Assembly (NCBI GenBank): GCA_022340315.1
Contig: JAJDOD010000140.1
Location: forward strand, 1 to 34,287
DNA: 34,287 bases
Direction of reading: 5' to 3'
From: Silicimonas sp.
Lineage (GTDB): Bacteria; Pseudomonadota; Alphaproteobacteria; Rhodobacterales; Rhodobacteraceae
How positions within the stretch are numbered: position 1 is the first letter of the stretch; each line of letters opens with the position of its first letter. The translations under genes and the position numbers were made by a program. The notes beneath the pieces are model-generated. The model saw only the letters and a program-made list of their open reading frames with translations. It searched no databases and was not told where the DNA came from. This document shows positions 9,052-17,160 of the stretch, one piece after another.

Positions 9052-9423
9052 ATGTCCTACATGACCGCCAGGAAACGCGCGACCGGACAGGGGTCTGCCC
9101 GTGAAGGCACCATGCGTCACTGGGCCATGACGAAATCAAGCGTCGGGCTGCTGATCCTCACGCCGATCTTTCTGCTGACCTTCGGCGGCATCCTCGGCGC
9201 CCCGCATGACGAGGTCGTGGCGTATTTCGCAAGACCGTTTCCCGCCATTATCGCCGCGCTGATGATCGTGGCCGGGTTCTGGCACTTCAAGACCGGCATC
9301 CAGATGGTGATCGAGGATTACGTGCACGGCACGGCGCGCGAATACACGATCGTCGCGACCACCTGCCTTTCATACGCGGCAATCGCAACGGGGCTATTCG
9401 CCCTGGCGCGGCTGGCACTTTAG
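9052..9423 (+). CDS. sdhD: Succinate dehydrogenase hydrophobic membrane anchor subunit
   Basis: This 123-residue second anchor of complex II has three membrane spans after a basic N-terminal tail. The haem-ligand histidine is probably His78 in GFWHFKTGIQ, and Asp89-Tyr90 in VIEDYVHG are the conserved quinone-site pair. The ATG at 9052 is preceded by GAGGAGG, a strong ribosome site, 13 bases after sdhC. An internal ATG at residue 21 (MRHWAMTKSS) is closer to where many family members begin, but the strong ribosome site favours the longer form. Confidence 0.94.
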   Translation: MSYMTARKRATGQGSAREGTMRHWAMTKSSVGLLILTPIFLLTFGGILGAPHDEVVAYFARPFPAIIAALMIVAGFWHFKTGIQMVIEDYVHGTAREYTIVATTCLSYAAIATGLFALARLAL

Positions 9424-9435
9424 GGACGTCACCTC

Positions 9436-11241
9436 ATGGCTGCATACGACTACGAGACCCACGAATATGACTGCATCGTGGTGGGTGCCGGCGGTTCGGG
9501 CCTGCGCGCGACGCTCGGCATGGCCGAGCAGGGGCTGCGCACCGCCTGCATCACCAAGGTGTTCCCGACCCGCTCGCACACCGTTGCCGCACAGGGCGGC
9601 ATCGCCGCGTCGCTCTCGAACATGGGGCCGGACCACTGGCAATGGCACATGTACGACACCGTGAAAGGGTCGGACTGGCTGGGCGACACCGACGCGATGG
9701 AATACCTCGCCCGCGAGGCGCCCAAGGCGGTTTACGAGCTCGAACACTACGGCGTGCCGTTTTCCCGGACCGAGGAAGGCAAGATCTATCAGCGTCCCTT
9801 CGGCGGCCACACGACCGAGTTCGGCGAAGGCCCGCCGGTGCAGCGTACCTGCGCCGCCGCCGACCGGACCGGCCACGCGATCCTGCACACGCTTTATGGG
9901 CAGAGCCTCAAGAACAACGCCGAGTTCTATATCGAATATTTCGCCATCGACCTGATCATGGCCGAGGATGGCACCTGCCAGGGCGTTGTCGCCTGGTGCC
10001 TCGATGACGGCTCGATCCATGTGTTCAACGCCAAGATGACCGTGCTGGCGACCGGGGGTTACGGCCGGGCGTATTTCAGCGCGACCTCTGCCCACACCTG
10101 CACCGGAGATGGTGGCGGCATGGTGGCCCGCGCCGGGCTGCCGCTTCAGGACATGGAGTTCGTGCAGTTCCACCCGACCGGCATCTACGGCTCGGGCTGC
10201 CTGATCACCGAAGGTGCACGAGGCGAGGGCGGCTACCTGACCAACTCCGACGGCGAGCGGTTCATGGAGCGCTATGCGCCGACCTACAAGGACCTTGCCT
10301 CCCGCGATGTCGTCTCCCGCTGCATGACGATGGAAATCCGCGAGGGGCGCGGCGTCGGCGCCGAGAACGATCACATCCACCTGCACCTGAACCACCTGCC
10401 GCCCGAGACGTTGCACGAGCGGCTGCCGGGCATCAGCGAAAGCGCGCGCATCTTCGCCGGTGTCGATCTGACGAAAGAACCGATCCCGGTCATCCCGACC
10501 GTGCATTACAACATGGGCGGCGTGCCGACCAACTACTGGGGCGAGGTGCTGAACCCGACCAAGGACAACCCCGACGCCGTTCTGCCCGGCCTGATGGCGG
10601 TGGGCGAAGCGGGATGTGCCAGCGTGCACGGGGCCAACCGGCTCGGGTCCAACTCGCTGATCGACCTTGTCGTTTTCGGCCGCGCTGCCGGCATACGCGC
10701 GGGCGAGGTCGTGGACCGGACAAGGGGCAATCCCACGCTGAACCAGGCGTCGATCGACGCCGCACTTGACCGTTTCGATCGCTTCCGACACGCCGATGGC
10801 GCGGTGCCGACGGCAGATCTCAGGCTCGAGATGCAGAAGGCGATGCAGGCCGATGCGGCGGTCTTCCGCACCGACAAGACGCTGGCCGAGGGCGTGAAGA
10901 CGATGAAGACGATCGCAGGCAAAATGGATGATATTAAGGTGACTGACCGCTCGCTTGTCTGGAACTCGGACCTGATGGAGACGCTGGAACTGGCGAACCT
11001 GATGCCCAACGCGCTGGCCACCATCGTCGGCGCCGAGGCGAGGAAGGAAAGCCGCGGCGCGCATGCGCACGAGGACTATCCCGACCGCGACGACAAGGAA
11101 TGGCGCAAGCACACGCTGGCTTGGGTTGAGGGTGACGAAGTGAAGCTCGATTATCGCCCGGTGCATCTCGATCCGTTGACCACCGAAGGCGAAGGCGGCA
11201 TCGACCTCAAGAAGATCGCCCCCAAGGCGCGGGTCTACTGA
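9436..11241 (+). CDS. sdhA: Succinate dehydrogenase flavoprotein subunit
   Basis: The 601-residue catalytic subunit of complex II oxidises succinate to fumarate with covalently bound FAD. The dinucleotide loop [11 protein letters not shown] is at residues 15-25. The FAD-attachment histidine is His48 in [11 protein letters not shown]. Substrate-site motifs are [22 protein letters not shown] with the catalytic Arg, and [33 protein letters not shown] closes the FAD domain, and the C-terminus ends KIAPKARVY. The gene begins 12 bases after sdhD, and its TGA overlaps the next start by one base. Confidence 0.98.
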   Translation: MAAYDYETHEYDCIVVGAGGSGLRATLGMAEQGLRTACITKVFPTRSHTVAAQGGIAASLSNMGPDHWQWHMYDTVKGSDWLGDTDAMEYLAREAPKAVYELEHYGVPFSRTEEGKIYQRPFGGHTTEFGEGPPVQRTCAAADRTGHAILHTLYGQSLKNNAEFYIEYFAIDLIMAEDGTCQGVVAWCLDDGSIHVFNAKMTVLATGGYGRAYFSATSAHTCTGDGGGMVARAGLPLQDMEFVQFHPTGIYGSGCLITEGARGEGGYLTNSDGERFMERYAPTYKDLASRDVVSRCMTMEIREGRGVGAENDHIHLHLNHLPPETLHERLPGISESARIFAGVDLTKEPIPVIPTVHYNMGGVPTNYWGEVLNPTKDNPDAVLPGLMAVGEAGCASVHGANRLGSNSLIDLVVFGRAAGIRAGEVVDRTRGNPTLNQASIDAALDRFDRFRHADGAVPTADLRLEMQKAMQADAAVFRTDKTLAEGVKTMKTIAGKMDDIKVTDRSLVWNSDLMETLELANLMPNALATIVGAEARKESRGAHAHEDYPDRDDKEWRKHTLAWVEGDEVKLDYRPVHLDPLTTEGEGGIDLKKIAPKARVY

Positions 11242-11516
11242 TGCGGCGCGCACTTCTCCTGGCCGGGCTCGCGCTCGCCGCCTGCGGGCCGATGTCGCCC
11301 GAACGCGCGGCGGATGTCTGCGAGGACCGCGCCCGCGCGGCCACTGGCCCGACGGGTGAGATCGGGATCGGCATCGGCTCGAACGGGCCCGGAGGATATG
11401 TCGAGGTCGGGGTCACCAGCGACTACATCCAGGGCCGCGATCCCTACATCCTTTACGACCAATGCGTTCGCCAGAAATCGGGTCAAGGCCCCATCCGTCC
11501 CCTGGCGCTGGAGTGA
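11241..11516 (+). CDS. Small lipoprotein inside the sdh operon
   Basis: A 91-residue protein beginning [24 protein letters not shown] is a lipobox, so Cys15 is the likely lipidated residue. The mature part of about 77 residues has two further cysteines (DVCEDRA and DQCVRQ) and a glycine-rich stretch GEIGIGIGSNGPGGYVEVGV, with a tyrosine-rich DYIQGRDPYILYDQC near the end. The start overlaps the sdhA stop (TGATG), indicating translational coupling. No function is recognised. Its place between sdhA and sdhB means it should be co-expressed with complex II. Confidence 0.85.
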   Translation: MRRALLLAGLALAACGPMSPERAADVCEDRARAATGPTGEIGIGIGSNGPGGYVEVGVTSDYIQGRDPYILYDQCVRQKSGQGPIRPLALE

Positions 11517-11521
11517 CACCG

Positions 11522-11833
11522 ATGAAACGCCTGCTCGCCCTGATCCTCGTTCTCGCCGCCTGCACCCCGATGCAGCAGGACAACCTGACCCGTGACGCCG
11601 CAAAAAGCGTTGTGCGACCGGTTCTGCGCGAAAAGCTGCCCGGTATCCCGGTCGAACCGGCCACCGACTGCATCATCGACAACGCCAGTTCGGGCGAGCT
11701 CCTGTCGCTCGCCGCCGATGCCGTCACCGGGCCCACCGCGAATACCGTCGAAATCGTCACCGACATCGCCAGCCGCCCGGACACGATCCGCTGCCTGGCC
11801 GCCGAGGGGCTGCCCGCCCTGCTGACGCTGTGA
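11522..11833 (+). CDS. Second small lipoprotein inside the sdh operon
   Basis: A 103-residue protein beginning MKRLLALILVLAACTPMQQD. LAAC is a lipobox, with Cys14 the likely lipid site. Two more cysteines (TDCIIDN and IRCLAAE) may form a disulfide. The mature part is mostly helical, with SSGELLSLAADAV and NTVEIVTDIASRPDTIRCL. The ATG at 11522 is 5 bases after the previous stop; an earlier in-frame start at 11462 would overlap that gene and destroy the signal sequence. sdhB starts 18 bases later. Function unknown. Confidence 0.85.
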   Translation: MKRLLALILVLAACTPMQQDNLTRDAAKSVVRPVLREKLPGIPVEPATDCIIDNASSGELLSLAADAVTGPTANTVEIVTDIASRPDTIRCLAAEGLPALLTL

Positions 11834-11851
11834 TCTGAAGGGGAACATCCT

Positions 11852-12646
11852 ATGGTTCAGTTCAACCTGCCCAAGAACTCGACGATCCGGACCGGCAAGA
11901 CATGGCCCAAGCCGGAAGGCGCAACCAACACGCGCAAGGTGCGGATCTATCGCTGGAACCCCGATGATGGCGAAAACCCCCGCGTCGACACCTATTTCGT
12001 CGACATGGACACCTGCGGGCCGATGGTTCTGGACATCCTCATCAAGATCAAGAACGAGATCGACCCCACGCTGACCTTCCGCCGCTCCTGCCGCGAGGGC
12101 ATCTGCGGGTCGTGTGCCATGAACATCGGCGGCGTGAAGTCGAAGGGCATCAACACGCTGGCCTGCATCTATGGCCATGACGAGATCGAAGGCGACATCG
12201 CCATCTATCCCCTGCCGCATATGCCGGTGATCAAGGACCTGATCCCCGACCTGACGCATTTCTACGCGCAGCACGCGTCGATCATGCCGTGGCTGGAGAC
12301 CAAGACGAACCGCCCGGCGAAGGAGTGGAAGCAGTCGATCGAGGATCGCCGCAAGCTGGACGGTCTGTACGAATGCGTCATGTGCGCCTCCTGCTCGACC
12401 TCGTGTCCGTCCTACTGGTGGAACGGCGACCGCTACCTTGGCCCCGCCGCGCTGCTGCATGCCTACCGTTGGCTGATCGATTCACGCGACGAGGCGACGG
12501 GCGAGCGATTGGACGAGTTGGAGGATCCCTTCAAGCTCTATCGCTGCCACACGATCATGAACTGCGCCAAGACCTGCCCCAAGGGTCTGAACCCGGCAAA
12601 GGCGATTGCCGAGATCAAGAAGATGATGGTGGAACGGGTCGTCTGA
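11852..12646 (+). CDS. sdhB: Succinate dehydrogenase iron-sulfur subunit
   Basis: The 264-residue iron-sulfur subunit of complex II carries electrons from FAD to quinone. The plant-type [2Fe-2S] ligands are Cys80, Cys85, Cys88 and Cys105 ([16 protein letters not shown] and NTLAC). The ferredoxin-type domain has [16 protein letters not shown] (Cys175, 178, 181, 185) and [17 protein letters not shown] (Cys232, 238, 242), giving the [4Fe-4S] and [3Fe-4S] clusters. An AAGGGGAA site precedes the ATG at 11852. It is the last sdh gene, separated from sdhA by the two lipoprotein genes. Confidence 0.98.
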   Translation: MVQFNLPKNSTIRTGKTWPKPEGATNTRKVRIYRWNPDDGENPRVDTYFVDMDTCGPMVLDILIKIKNEIDPTLTFRRSCREGICGSCAMNIGGVKSKGINTLACIYGHDEIEGDIAIYPLPHMPVIKDLIPDLTHFYAQHASIMPWLETKTNRPAKEWKQSIEDRRKLDGLYECVMCASCSTSCPSYWWNGDRYLGPAALLHAYRWLIDSRDEATGERLDELEDPFKLYRCHTIMNCAKTCPKGLNPAKAIAEIKKMMVERVV

Positions 12647-12693
12647 GCGGTCCTGCGCGCCATCTGCACGATCTGCCGAAATGCTTGACGGCG

Positions 12694-12759
12694 ATGCACG
12701 AGGTGCGCGCGGATGGTGCGCGTCTTGCCGTCAGCATCTGCGCGGAGGCCGGTAAATAG
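12694..12759 (+). other. Possible short coding remnant between sdhB and creD
   Basis: The 151-base gap after sdhB contains a reading frame ending at 12759 whose last residues (MHEVRADGARLAVSICAEAG) weakly resemble the C-terminal HEM-x-R-x-GA-R-x-G-L-A-x-x-C pattern of thiolases. It is only about 21 codons from its first ATG and lacks the rest of any enzyme. It may be a decayed gene end or chance. I keep it only as an observation. Confidence 0.15.
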
Positions 12760-12797
12760 CTGTCCCTCAAGGTTAATGCTTCGAGAGGACAGGTTTC

Positions 12798-14207
12798 ATG
12801 TTTCAATCCCCCGGATTGCGCTTCATCGCCGTCGGCGTGCTGGCGCTTCTGATGTTCATCCCCCTCACGCTGGTCAGCGACGTGGTGCAGGAACGCTCAA
12901 ACTATTCCCACAGCACCATCCGCGACATCAGCCAGGAATGGGGGGGCGGCCAGTTGCTCAGCGGCCCGCTTCTGGTCGTGCCGGTGACTGAGGACGTGAC
13001 CTACGAACGCAAGCGCGAAGCGGTCGATCCGGTAACCGGACGGACACTCAGGGACGAACGGAATTACATCGTCTACGAGCACTACGAGGAAACCGTGACC
13101 GAGAACCGGGCGCCGGTCTATCTTTACCCCGAGCGGTTCGATCTGAACGTCGTCACCGCCTCCGAAACCCGGCACCGGGGCATCTTCTCGGTCCCGGTCT
13201 TCACCGCCGACATGACGCTGGACTTCGATTTCGACACCGGCGCGGCGGCATCGGTTCTGCGTGAGAAACAGGTGCTCCACTGGGACGAGGCCGAACTGCG
13301 CGTCCATCTCGACAGCAACCGCGCCCTACGCGGCGAGGCGGTGCTGGCCGCGGGCGAGCAGGTCTTTCCGCTGGAACCCATCCCGCACGCCGACGGCTCG
13401 GGAACCGGCATCGCCTCGATGATCGGCGATCCGCGCGAGCTTGAGGCCTTTTCACTGAAGCTGGGCATGAACGGCGCGCAGCATTTCGGCGCGGCGGCGG
13501 TGGGTCGGCTCAGCCGGATGACGATGACCAGCGACTGGCCCGATCCCAGCTTCACCGGCAGCTTCCTGCCCGACACCTCCGAGATCACCGATGCGGGTTT
13601 CACCGCCACCTGGACGGTGCCGCACCTGGCCCGGTCGCTGCCGCAGGTCAGCCGCGAGAACCTCGACCCGGCGGCGCGGCGGTTGGCGACGATGCAGGTG
13701 CGCTATATCACGCCCAACGACTTCTACCAGAAAGCCTGGCGCGCCTCGCGCTATGGCATCCTCTTCATCGCCCTGACCTTCCTGACCATCCTGCTGCTCG
13801 ACCGGACCAGCACCCGCCCCGCGCATCCCGTGCAATACCTCATGGTCGGCCTCGCCCAGTCGGTCTTCGTCCTGCTGATGGTCGCCTATGCCGAGCAGAT
13901 CGGCTTCACGCCCGCCTATCTCCTGTCGGCAGGCGCGACGATCGGTTTGCTGGGACTCTTCGGGGCGACCGCGCTCAAACTCGGGCGGCGGACGTGGCTT
14001 CTCGTGACGATGCTGATCTCGGTCTACACCGTCCTCTACCTCACGCTCAAAAGCACCGATTACGCGCTTCTCGCAGGCTCGACCCTGACCTTTGCCGCAC
14101 TGGCCGCCACCATGTGGCTGACGCGGAACGAGGAATGGGGCGGGGCCGGGCGCCCGCGTCTCTGGCGGTTCCGCAAACCCTCGGGCGAAACCGCTGCCGC
14201 GACCTGA
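12798..14207 (+). CDS. creD: CreD-family inner-membrane protein
   Basis: A 469-residue protein of the CreD family, named for the E. coli inner-membrane protein of the CreBC regulon linked to colicin E2 tolerance. One N-terminal membrane span (about 9-27, FIAVGVLALLMFIPLTLVS) is followed by a large periplasmic domain (about 30-340). A cluster of five or six spans follows near the C-terminus, including YGILFIALTFLTILLLD, YLMVGLAQSVFVLLMVAY and further spans to about 440. GGGQLLSGPLLVVPV after the first span is typical of the family. A GAGAGGAC site precedes the ATG at 12798. No creB or creC gene is in the window, so its signal input here is unknown. Confidence 0.9.
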   Translation: MFQSPGLRFIAVGVLALLMFIPLTLVSDVVQERSNYSHSTIRDISQEWGGGQLLSGPLLVVPVTEDVTYERKREAVDPVTGRTLRDERNYIVYEHYEETVTENRAPVYLYPERFDLNVVTASETRHRGIFSVPVFTADMTLDFDFDTGAAASVLREKQVLHWDEAELRVHLDSNRALRGEAVLAAGEQVFPLEPIPHADGSGTGIASMIGDPRELEAFSLKLGMNGAQHFGAAAVGRLSRMTMTSDWPDPSFTGSFLPDTSEITDAGFTATWTVPHLARSLPQVSRENLDPAARRLATMQVRYITPNDFYQKAWRASRYGILFIALTFLTILLLDRTSTRPAHPVQYLMVGLAQSVFVLLMVAYAEQIGFTPAYLLSAGATIGLLGLFGATALKLGRRTWLLVTMLISVYTVLYLTLKSTDYALLAGSTLTFAALAATMWLTRNEEWGGAGRPRLWRFRKPSGETAAAT

Positions 14208-14281
14208 GACGGTCGCCTTGCCCGGCGGCTCTGGTCGCCGGGCGATTTTCGGCTAGGGTAGCGATCGAAAGGGGACTGCCC

Positions 14282-15124
14282 ATGACCGACGCTCCGCCCG
14301 ATGCCGACGCCCGCCGCGCCATCCCACCGGTGATTGTCTATCCACCCGAGGCGCTTCCCGATCCGCGTATCGGTGACCGGCTGGCCGCGTTCGACACCTA
14401 CGAGAAGACAGCCGAGGTGCTGGTGCCGCCGCGCGACGCGCGGTGTTTCCGCGTTCCCGCCGGCGGTGCCTTCCGCATCACTTCGGTCGAGGCGCCGCAG
14501 GTGGGCGATCTGAACCTCTGGAACGCCGACGACATTTCCGAGCGGTTCTTTTCCGGCAAGACCCGCGCGATCCACGGCACCCATGTCACGACCGGCGACC
14601 GGCTCTGGACGGTGCTGCCGCACATGCGCCCGATGGCGACGATCATCGAGGACACGCTTGACTGGTACGGTTTCGACGAGTTCGGCGGTGGCATCCATGA
14701 CGTGATCGGCACGCGCTGCGATCCCTACACCGGGCGGCTCTTGTCGGGCGACGACTATCACTATTGCTGCCACTCGAACCTGACGCGCGCGCTGGCCGCC
14801 GAGCTGGACATGCCGCTGGCCGAGGCCGAGCGTCATGTCCATGACGTGCTGAATGTCTTCATGTGTACCGGCTTCACCCGTGATACGGGGCAGTACTTCA
14901 TGAAAGCCTCGCCCGTCCGTCCCGGCGACCAAATCACCTTCTTCGCCGAACTGCCGCTTCTGGGTGCGCTTTCCGCCTGTCCGGGCGGCGATTGCGGGGC
15001 GGACCATTCCTCGGACGTCGCGCGCTGCGCGCCGCTGCTCGTCGAGGTTTTCGAGGGCACGCCGCCGGAAGGCTGGGCGCCATCGGAGCGATCGCCCTAT
15101 CCCGGCACGCACGGGGTTGTCTGA
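14282..15124 (+). CDS. DUF1989 (urea carboxylase-associated) family protein
   Basis: A 280-residue protein of the DUF1989 family. The family includes urea-carboxylase-associated proteins and the CgdA/CgdB subunits of carboxyguanidine deiminase. Family features seen are the opening PPRDARCFRVPAGGAFRITS, GDLNLWNADD, and the cysteine/histidine-rich segment GTRCDPYTG followed by YHYCCHSNLTRAL, a likely metal site, then MCTGFTRDTGQYFMKAS and PGDQITFFAELPLL. The C-terminal region has more cysteines (SACPGGDCGAD). The ATG at 14282 is preceded by AAGGGGA. No urea carboxylase or allophanate hydrolase gene lies nearby, so the substrate is unknown. It converges on deoD with only 2 bases between stops. 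Confidence 0.85.
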   Translation: MTDAPPDADARRAIPPVIVYPPEALPDPRIGDRLAAFDTYEKTAEVLVPPRDARCFRVPAGGAFRITSVEAPQVGDLNLWNADDISERFFSGKTRAIHGTHVTTGDRLWTVLPHMRPMATIIEDTLDWYGFDEFGGGIHDVIGTRCDPYTGRLLSGDDYHYCCHSNLTRALAAELDMPLAEAERHVHDVLNVFMCTGFTRDTGQYFMKASPVRPGDQITFFAELPLLGALSACPGGDCGADHSSDVARCAPLLVEVFEGTPPEGWAPSERSPYPGTHGVV

Positions 15125-15126
15125 GG

Positions 15127-15837
15127 TCAGGTCTCGGGAAATGCCGCCTTGAGCGCGATCTCGACCATGTCGCCAAAGCTCCGTTCGCGATCGTCCGAGG
15201 GAAGCGCCTCGCCTGTCAGCAGGTGGTCGGAAACCGTCAACACCGCAAGGGCCCGCGCGCCGTGCCGGGCGGCGACGGTGTAAAGCTCGGCTGCCTCCAT
15301 CTCGACGCCGAGGATGCCGTGTCGCGCCATCTGTTCGTTCAGATCCGGGCGTTCGTCATAGAAGACATCCGAGGAATAGATGCCGCCCACGTGAAGCCCG
15401 ACGTCCAGCCCGTCGGCCGCCTTCGCCGCCGCTGACAGCAGGCTCCAGTCGGCGCTGGGTGCAAAGTTCAGTTCCCGGAAAATGCCCTTCGACGGCGTCG
15501 AGACCGAAGACGCGGTCATCGCCAGGATCACGTCGCGCACCTTTACTTCGTCCTGCATACCCCCGCAGGAACCGATGCGGATGAGCGTTTTCGCACCATA
15601 GTCCCGGATCAGTTCGTTGGCATAGATCGACAGCGACGGCATCCCCATGCCCGAGCCATGAATGGTGACCCGATTGCCGCGCCAGGTGCCGGTGAAGCCC
15701 AGCATGCCGCGCACCTGGTTCACCAGTTGCGCGTCATCAAGGAATGTCTCGGCCGCCCATTTCGCGCGATAGGGATCGCCGGGCATCAGGACGGTGTCGG
15801 CAATCTCGCCGGGTTTGGCGCCAATATGTACGGTCAT
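15127..15837 (-). CDS. deoD: Purine nucleoside phosphorylase, DeoD type
   Basis: DeoD splits purine (deoxy)nucleosides with phosphate for salvage. The product has 236 residues, as expected for the hexameric trimer-of-dimers type. Motifs are [17 protein letters not shown] near the N-terminus, [17 protein letters not shown] (phosphate/nucleoside site), IRIGSCGGM, and [20 protein letters not shown] with VSDHLLTGE, where the Asp of SDHL is the catalytic acid of this family. The ATG at 15837 has GGCAGGAG upstream. No other nucleoside catabolism genes are adjacent. Confidence 0.95.
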   Translation of the reverse strand: MTVHIGAKPGEIADTVLMPGDPYRAKWAAETFLDDAQLVNQVRGMLGFTGTWRGNRVTIHGSGMGMPSLSIYANELIRDYGAKTLIRIGSCGGMQDEVKVRDVILAMTASSVSTPSKGIFRELNFAPSADWSLLSAAAKAADGLDVGLHVGGIYSSDVFYDERPDLNEQMARHGILGVEMEAAELYTVAARHGARALAVLTVSDHLLTGEALPSDDRERSFGDMVEIALKAAFPET

Positions 15838-15920
15838 GTGGAACTCCTGCCGGGGCGGTGCGTTGCGAAACTATCGCGGATGCACGGGGCAGGGTAAAGG
15901 CGCTGCGGTGGGTCGCCGAC

Positions 15921-15948
15921 GCCCGCCGCCCGTGCAGGGGCGGCGGGC
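15921..15948 (-). terminator. Strong GC hairpin downstream of the exported protein gene
   Basis: A perfect 10-bp stem (GCCCGCCGCC at 15921-15930 with GGCGGCGGGC at 15939-15948) and 8-base loop lie 22 bases past the stop of the gene at 15970. There is no T-run on that strand, so it may act as a transcript end stabiliser or a Rho-assisted stop rather than a classical intrinsic terminator. It also shields deoD, whose start is 84 bases further on. Confidence 0.5.
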
Positions 15949-15969
15949 AGTTTCTGGACAGTTCCCGGC

Positions 15970-16548
15970 CTACATCGCGTGATGTTCGCAGGTGACCGCC
16001 GGATTGAATGGCATCAGGTCGCCCATCGGGTTTTCACGGAAGAGCCACACGTGCTGGTCGTAATGCGGCATGAAGCCGTGCGCCTCGTCGCCCGGCGTGG
16101 CCGGATCGTCGGCCATGTGGTCCCAGCCGCGACCGTTCAGAACCAGTTCTTCGGTCTTGTCGGACGCCTCCCAGGAAGCTTCGAACACGAGGTTCTCGAC
16201 CGCGACCAGTTCCATCGACCCGTCCGCCTGCGGCTCGTAGATCAGGATCGACGGCAGCGACCAGTCGGTATAGGTGCTGTTTCCGTTCACGCGCGGCTGC
16301 GTCTCGGTGATCTCCAGCAGGTCGGGCCGGATGTAGTGGATCCCCATTGCCCCCAACTCGGCGGGCAACCCTTCACCGGCCGCCGAGACGCAATGGTTGT
16401 CCGGGGAAATGTACCCTTCGGCCTTGGCGACTTCGATATCCTTGTACTTGGAAACAGCCTCCCGCATCGCGTCGAGATCGACGTCGGCCGCCGAAGCTGC
16501 AAACGGCACCAGCGCCGCCACGAGTGTGGCAATAAACGACTTCTTCAT
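15970..16548 (-). CDS. Exported protein of unknown function
   Basis: A 192-residue protein with a signal peptide (MKKSFIATLVAALVPFAASA, cleavage after ASA). The mature region opens with DVDLDAMREAVSKYKDIEVAKAEGYISPDNHCV, a helix followed by a histidine/cysteine segment. It has GAMGIHYIRPDLL in the middle and ends with HGFMPHYDQHVWLFRENPMGDL and FNPAVTCEHHAM, rich in histidine. The clustered His and two Cys suggest metal or cofactor binding in the periplasm; this is inference. The ATG at 16548 follows GGAGGGATGATCC, a good ribosome site. It is divergent from the small cytochrome gene at 16775. Confidence 0.85.
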   Translation of the reverse strand: MKKSFIATLVAALVPFAASAADVDLDAMREAVSKYKDIEVAKAEGYISPDNHCVSAAGEGLPAELGAMGIHYIRPDLLEITETQPRVNGNSTYTDWSLPSILIYEPQADGSMELVAVENLVFEASWEASDKTEELVLNGRGWDHMADDPATPGDEAHGFMPHYDQHVWLFRENPMGDLMPFNPAVTCEHHAM

Positions 16549-16774
16549 GGATCATCCCTCCTCCCAGAAGGGGCCGGGACGCGAGTCGCGTCGCTACGGC
16601 CCAGGGCAATGATAGCACCTTTCTTGGGCAGCAAATGAACATTTCCATCAGCGGCATACCGCATCTCGGCGAGCCGGAGCCGGGAAATGCGGCACTACCG
16701 GTTTCTTGGAATTGCTCTAGAGTGAACGCCGTCCGGCACGATGCGCCGCCGGGACCGATTGCGAGGGATGGCCG

Positions 16775-17143
16775 ATGATACGCGCAAGTGCGTTTTTTTC
16801 GCTTGTTCTCGGCACCCTGCCGGTCGGAGCCTTCGCGGGCGGGGGCGCCGATGGTCCAGGCTGGAAGGACGTGTCCGAAGTCTTCGTCCGGCGCTGCATC
16901 AACTGCCACGCCGCACATGGCGCATCGAAAGGCCTGCGGCTCGACAGCTATGCCGCCACTCTGGAGGGCAGCGAGAACGGGCCGGTCGTCGTGTCCGGAG
17001 ACCCGGCGGCCAGCGAGATGATCCGGCGGCTGACCGGCGAAAGCACACCCCGCATGCCGTTCCTTGGCAGGCCCCTGCCGCCCGAGGAGCTTGAACTGAT
17101 CCGACGTTGGATCGAGACTGGCTTGCGCGACGAAGCCGGCTGA
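16775..17143 (+). CDS. Small mono-haem c-type cytochrome, exported
   Basis: A 122-residue protein with a signal peptide ending near AFA (residues 19-21). One haem-attachment motif CINCH is at residues 41-45 (VRRCINCHAAHGASKGLRLDSYAATLEG), followed by GDPAASEMIRRLTG and STPRMPF with a likely axial Met, then PPEELELIRRWIETGL. This order matches the small planctomycete-type cytochrome c domain, also found as single-domain proteins in proteobacteria. A GAGGGATGG stretch lies before the ATG at 16775. The electron-transfer partner is not evident; the divergent exported protein is a candidate by position only. Confidence 0.85.
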   Translation: MIRASAFFSLVLGTLPVGAFAGGGADGPGWKDVSEVFVRRCINCHAAHGASKGLRLDSYAATLEGSENGPVVVSGDPAASEMIRRLTGESTPRMPFLGRPLPPEELELIRRWIETGLRDEAG

Positions 17144-17160
17144 CCGGCACGGCGGCGGAC

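Noticed and set aside
9394-11253. A 619-codon open frame on the minus strand across sdhA
   Set aside because: It is antisense to sdhA, which has all catalytic motifs; long antisense frames are usual in GC-rich DNA, and the translation shows no domain.
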